Made by a program: the position numbers and the translations under genes. The notes under the pieces were generated by a model. It searched no databases. It worked only from the letters and a program-made list of their open reading frames with translations, and was not told the DNA's origin. From positions 1 through 7,544 of the forward strand of contig JACPOX010000251.1 in NCBI GenBank assembly GCA_016191305.1: a DNA stretch of 7,544 bases, read 5' to 3'. This document shows positions 6,181 through 7,544 of this stretch, one piece after another (positions within the stretch are counted from its first letter, which is position 1; every line of letters begins with the position of its first letter). The DNA comes from Legionella longbeachae (GTDB lineage Bacteria > Pseudomonadota > Gammaproteobacteria > Legionellales > Legionellaceae).

Positions 6181-6198
6181 GTTGGGTCAAAACTCAAC
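6181..6198. terminator. Hairpin just downstream of the NTPDase gene
   Basis: GTTGGGT (6181-6187) pairs with ACTCAAC (6192-6198), seven pairs including one G-T, around a 4-base loop. It is 22 bases beyond the NTPDase stop, the right place for a terminator of that minus-strand gene, but the T-rich tail (CTATTTT) is on the plus-strand side. No plus-strand gene is seen to end here. Confidence 0.3.
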
Positions 6199-6220
6199 CT
6201 ATTTTAAAAGTCTTGTATTA

Positions 6221-7357
6221 TCAATGGTATAAAACTACACCTATACTCCAATCCACGTTTTTTGCAGCAGGAACGTAGTTCACAGGCTGATTTGCTGAAA
6301 TTCCATAGCCCTCAACCATTAACGCATAATAAAAAGCGGGGAGGAGGCAAAAGGTCTCGATGGATTCATCATCAGGAAATTCAGCGCCGAGATCCTTCCA
6401 TTGCTGATGACAAATCAAACTGTTTGCTTGTTGCAGCAAATCCTGATTACTTATTTGATTGTCCTGAAACTGGAATGGTTTGCTGTCTACCAGATAAGCT
6501 ATGCCACCAATGGCATACCATGAACTAATATGATTGGCAGCAATAATGGGTTGTATTTCTTGTTTTACTTTATGTACTTGATTAATGAGAACCGATACTT
6601 CTTCTTTGCATAGGGAAGCATCTCCATGAGCTAAATTGCCATCAGGAAGAACGTAGCCATCTGGAAAACAGGAGTTATTATCCAGTAATTGGTGAGTCAT
6701 TTCGTTTTGCCCAATTCCTAGGAAACTGTGAACGAATAAACTGATATGTCTTCCGTAAAGATCTAACTCAACTTGTGAGTTACTATCGGGATTAGTGTTT
6801 TTTTCTATTGGAAATACAATTTGTACAGAAGCTCCGCCTATATCCATGACACCTATAGGTTCTTTAGAAGAGGATTTAAATGTATCTAAATGATAGTTCA
6901 CAGCAAGCCAGTCATACAAAGCTTCATCATTTCCCGAGATTGTTTTTGCTTCAGCAAGTTGCCAATCAGATTGTTGATTAAACCAGTTTTGTACTGCCTG
7001 ATAGTAAATTTTCTGCTTGTTTTGTGGAAGCAGGCGCATTCCTGCAGTTGCATAAAAATAAACAGGCATAGGTTGTTGGGGTGCTTCAGAAAAAAGCGTG
7101 GTCAAGTAGGTATCTATGGTACTTTGATTTACTTGAATTGTTGCTAATCCTGGTGTTATTTTTTTTGACCAAATTTCTTTGATATGAGTTGCTGTATTGG
7201 TTTCATCGAGATCATAGGCAAAAACATGTAGTCTTGAGCCAGTACTTCCAGCATCAATTACTGCAATACACTGATTTTCAGAACAGGAAGTAGGTGCGGC
7301 ATGGACATCGGTTAATGCGATAAAAAGATAGGAAATCAGGGTCAAAAACCGAATCAT
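6221..7357 (-). CDS. Secreted nucleoside triphosphate diphosphohydrolase (NTPDase, CD39/GDA1 family), Lpg1905-like
   Basis: Hydrolyses nucleoside tri- and diphosphates (ATP, ADP, GTP and similar) outside the cytoplasm; the L. pneumophila enzyme Lpg1905 is secreted and contributes to replication in host cells. The 378 residues start with a signal peptide (hydrophobic 4-15, likely cut after VHA20). All five apyrase conserved regions are present: ACR1 IDAGSTGSRLHVF (34-46), ACR2 YATAGMRLLP (102-111), ACR3 ISGNDEALYDWLAVNY (140-155) with catalytic base Glu145, ACR4 VMDIGGASVQ (170-179) and ACR5 around Trp370 in DWSIG. Six cysteines remain after cleavage (25, 30, 230, 250, 316, 337), suiting three disulfides in an exported protein. 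The sequence closely resembles my recollection of Lpg1905 along its full length, so orthology is likely. The ATG at 7355-7357 has only a weak GAGA site; a good promoter lies at 7385-7413. Nothing suggests a defect. Confidence 0.96.
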   Translation of the reverse strand: MIRFLTLISYLFIALTDVHAAPTSCSENQCIAVIDAGSTGSRLHVFAYDLDETNTATHIKEIWSKKITPGLATIQVNQSTIDTYLTTLFSEAPQQPMPVYFYATAGMRLLPQNKQKIYYQAVQNWFNQQSDWQLAEAKTISGNDEALYDWLAVNYHLDTFKSSSKEPIGVMDIGGASVQIVFPIEKNTNPDSNSQVELDLYGRHISLFVHSFLGIGQNEMTHQLLDNNSCFPDGYVLPDGNLAHGDASLCKEEVSVLINQVHKVKQEIQPIIAANHISSWYAIGGIAYLVDSKPFQFQDNQISNQDLLQQANSLICHQQWKDLGAEFPDDESIETFCLLPAFYYALMVEGYGISANQPVNYVPAAKNVDWSIGVVLYH

Positions 7358-7382
7358 AGTAATATCTCAAATAAAGAGCAGC

Positions 7383-7395
7383 TAATGATACATTA
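7383..7395. promoter_or_regulatory. Palindrome TAATG-ATA-CATTA over the NTPDase -10 box
   Basis: Perfect 5-bp arms with an ATA centre cover the -10 hexamer (7385-7390) of the NTPDase promoter. The 10-mer TAATGATACA is repeated directly at 7434-7443, 51 bp away, upstream of the -35. This placement would suit a repressor binding site, but no known regulator motif is recognised. Confidence 0.35.
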
Positions 7396-7413
7396 TGCTT
7401 TCTTTGTTTTCAA
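7385..7413 (-). promoter_or_regulatory. Sigma70-type promoter of the NTPDase gene
   Basis: Minus-strand TTGAAA (7408-7413), exactly 17 bases, then TATCAT (7385-7390). Each box has one mismatch to consensus apart from the last base of the -35. The start is expected near 7378, giving a leader of about 20 bases before the ATG at 7357. Confidence 0.6.
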
Positions 7414-7489
7414 TGTGATCTCATCTAAGGATTTAATGATACACTTACATTTCATCTCTAAAGTTTGAGTTTCGGGCGGTATTAATTTT

Positions 7490-7544
7490 ATGATGAGTCA
7501 AGACTATCGTGGTTATATTTATGCCATTTTCTCGGGTTTTCTTT
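7490..7544 (+). CDS. Start of a membrane protein, possibly EamA/DMT-type transporter (partial)
   Basis: Two adjacent ATG codons (7490 and 7493) open a frame that stays open for 18 codons to the window edge: MMSQDYRGYIYAIFSGFL. A short polar start followed by GYIYAIFSGF resembles the first helix of EamA/DMT drug-metabolite transporters, which often begin with a G-Y-(L/I)-Y-A-hydrophobic-G pattern. A GGCGG stretch about 10 bases upstream is a poor ribosome site. It is divergent from the NTPDase, with 132 bp between starts. The family call rests on a handful of residues and is tentative. Confidence 0.5.
   Translation, partial: MMSQDYRGYIYAIFSGFL

Noticed and set aside
6262..7147. Plus-strand open frames opposite the NTPDase gene
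   Set aside because: Shadows of a strongly supported gene with all five apyrase regions.
1..7544. tRNA, rRNA, CRISPR array, riboswitch or insertion sequence
   Set aside because: I saw no cloverleaf, no regular spaced repeats, no known aptamer pattern and no transposase reading frame on either strand.

Overview
The window is AT-rich and its proteins point to a Legionella species or a close relative (Legionellales). The best marker is a secreted CD39-type NTPDase (minus strand, 6221-7357) that I recognise as very close to Legionella pneumophila Lpg1905. The species itself cannot be named from this window. A gammaproteobacterial EF-P hydroxylase gene (epmC) fits the same placement.

Layout: 1-2164 (minus) is the 5' part of a nonribosomal peptide synthetase gene that runs off the left edge, with order adenylation - carrier protein - start of a condensation domain. 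2165-2565 is a 401-bp spacer with a good sigma70-type promoter for the NRPS. 2566-4815 (minus) is a complete MMPL/RND-type 12-helix exporter, upstream of and co-oriented with the NRPS. 4816-4862 is a very short divergent promoter region. 4863-5426 (plus) is epmC. 5427-5698 is a structured intergenic segment with several hairpins and a direct/inverted repeat composite. 5699-6031 (minus) is a small two-helix membrane protein of unknown function. 6032-6220 holds further inverted repeats. 6221-7357 (minus) is the NTPDase with its own promoter at 7385-7413. 7490 to the right edge (plus) is the first 18 codons of a probable membrane protein.

How they fit together: the MMPL exporter and the NRPS may form a make-and-export pair for a small peptide or lipopeptide, by analogy with MmpL/NRPS pairs in other bacteria, but this rests only on neighbourhood. 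The main surprise is inside the NRPS. Its first adenylation domain lacks about 30 or more residues between core motif A3 and the A5 region. The gap takes out motif A4 and the aspartate that normally binds the substrate amino group, while the reading frame stays open. The junction sits between two perfect DNA palindromes. The remaining specificity residues resemble an Asn-type code, and the following condensation domain has an altered HHxxxDG motif. This looks like either a decaying or a repurposed NRPS. epmC (translation factor modification) and the NTPDase (secreted nucleotide hydrolase, virulence-associated in L. pneumophila) appear to be independent transcription units.
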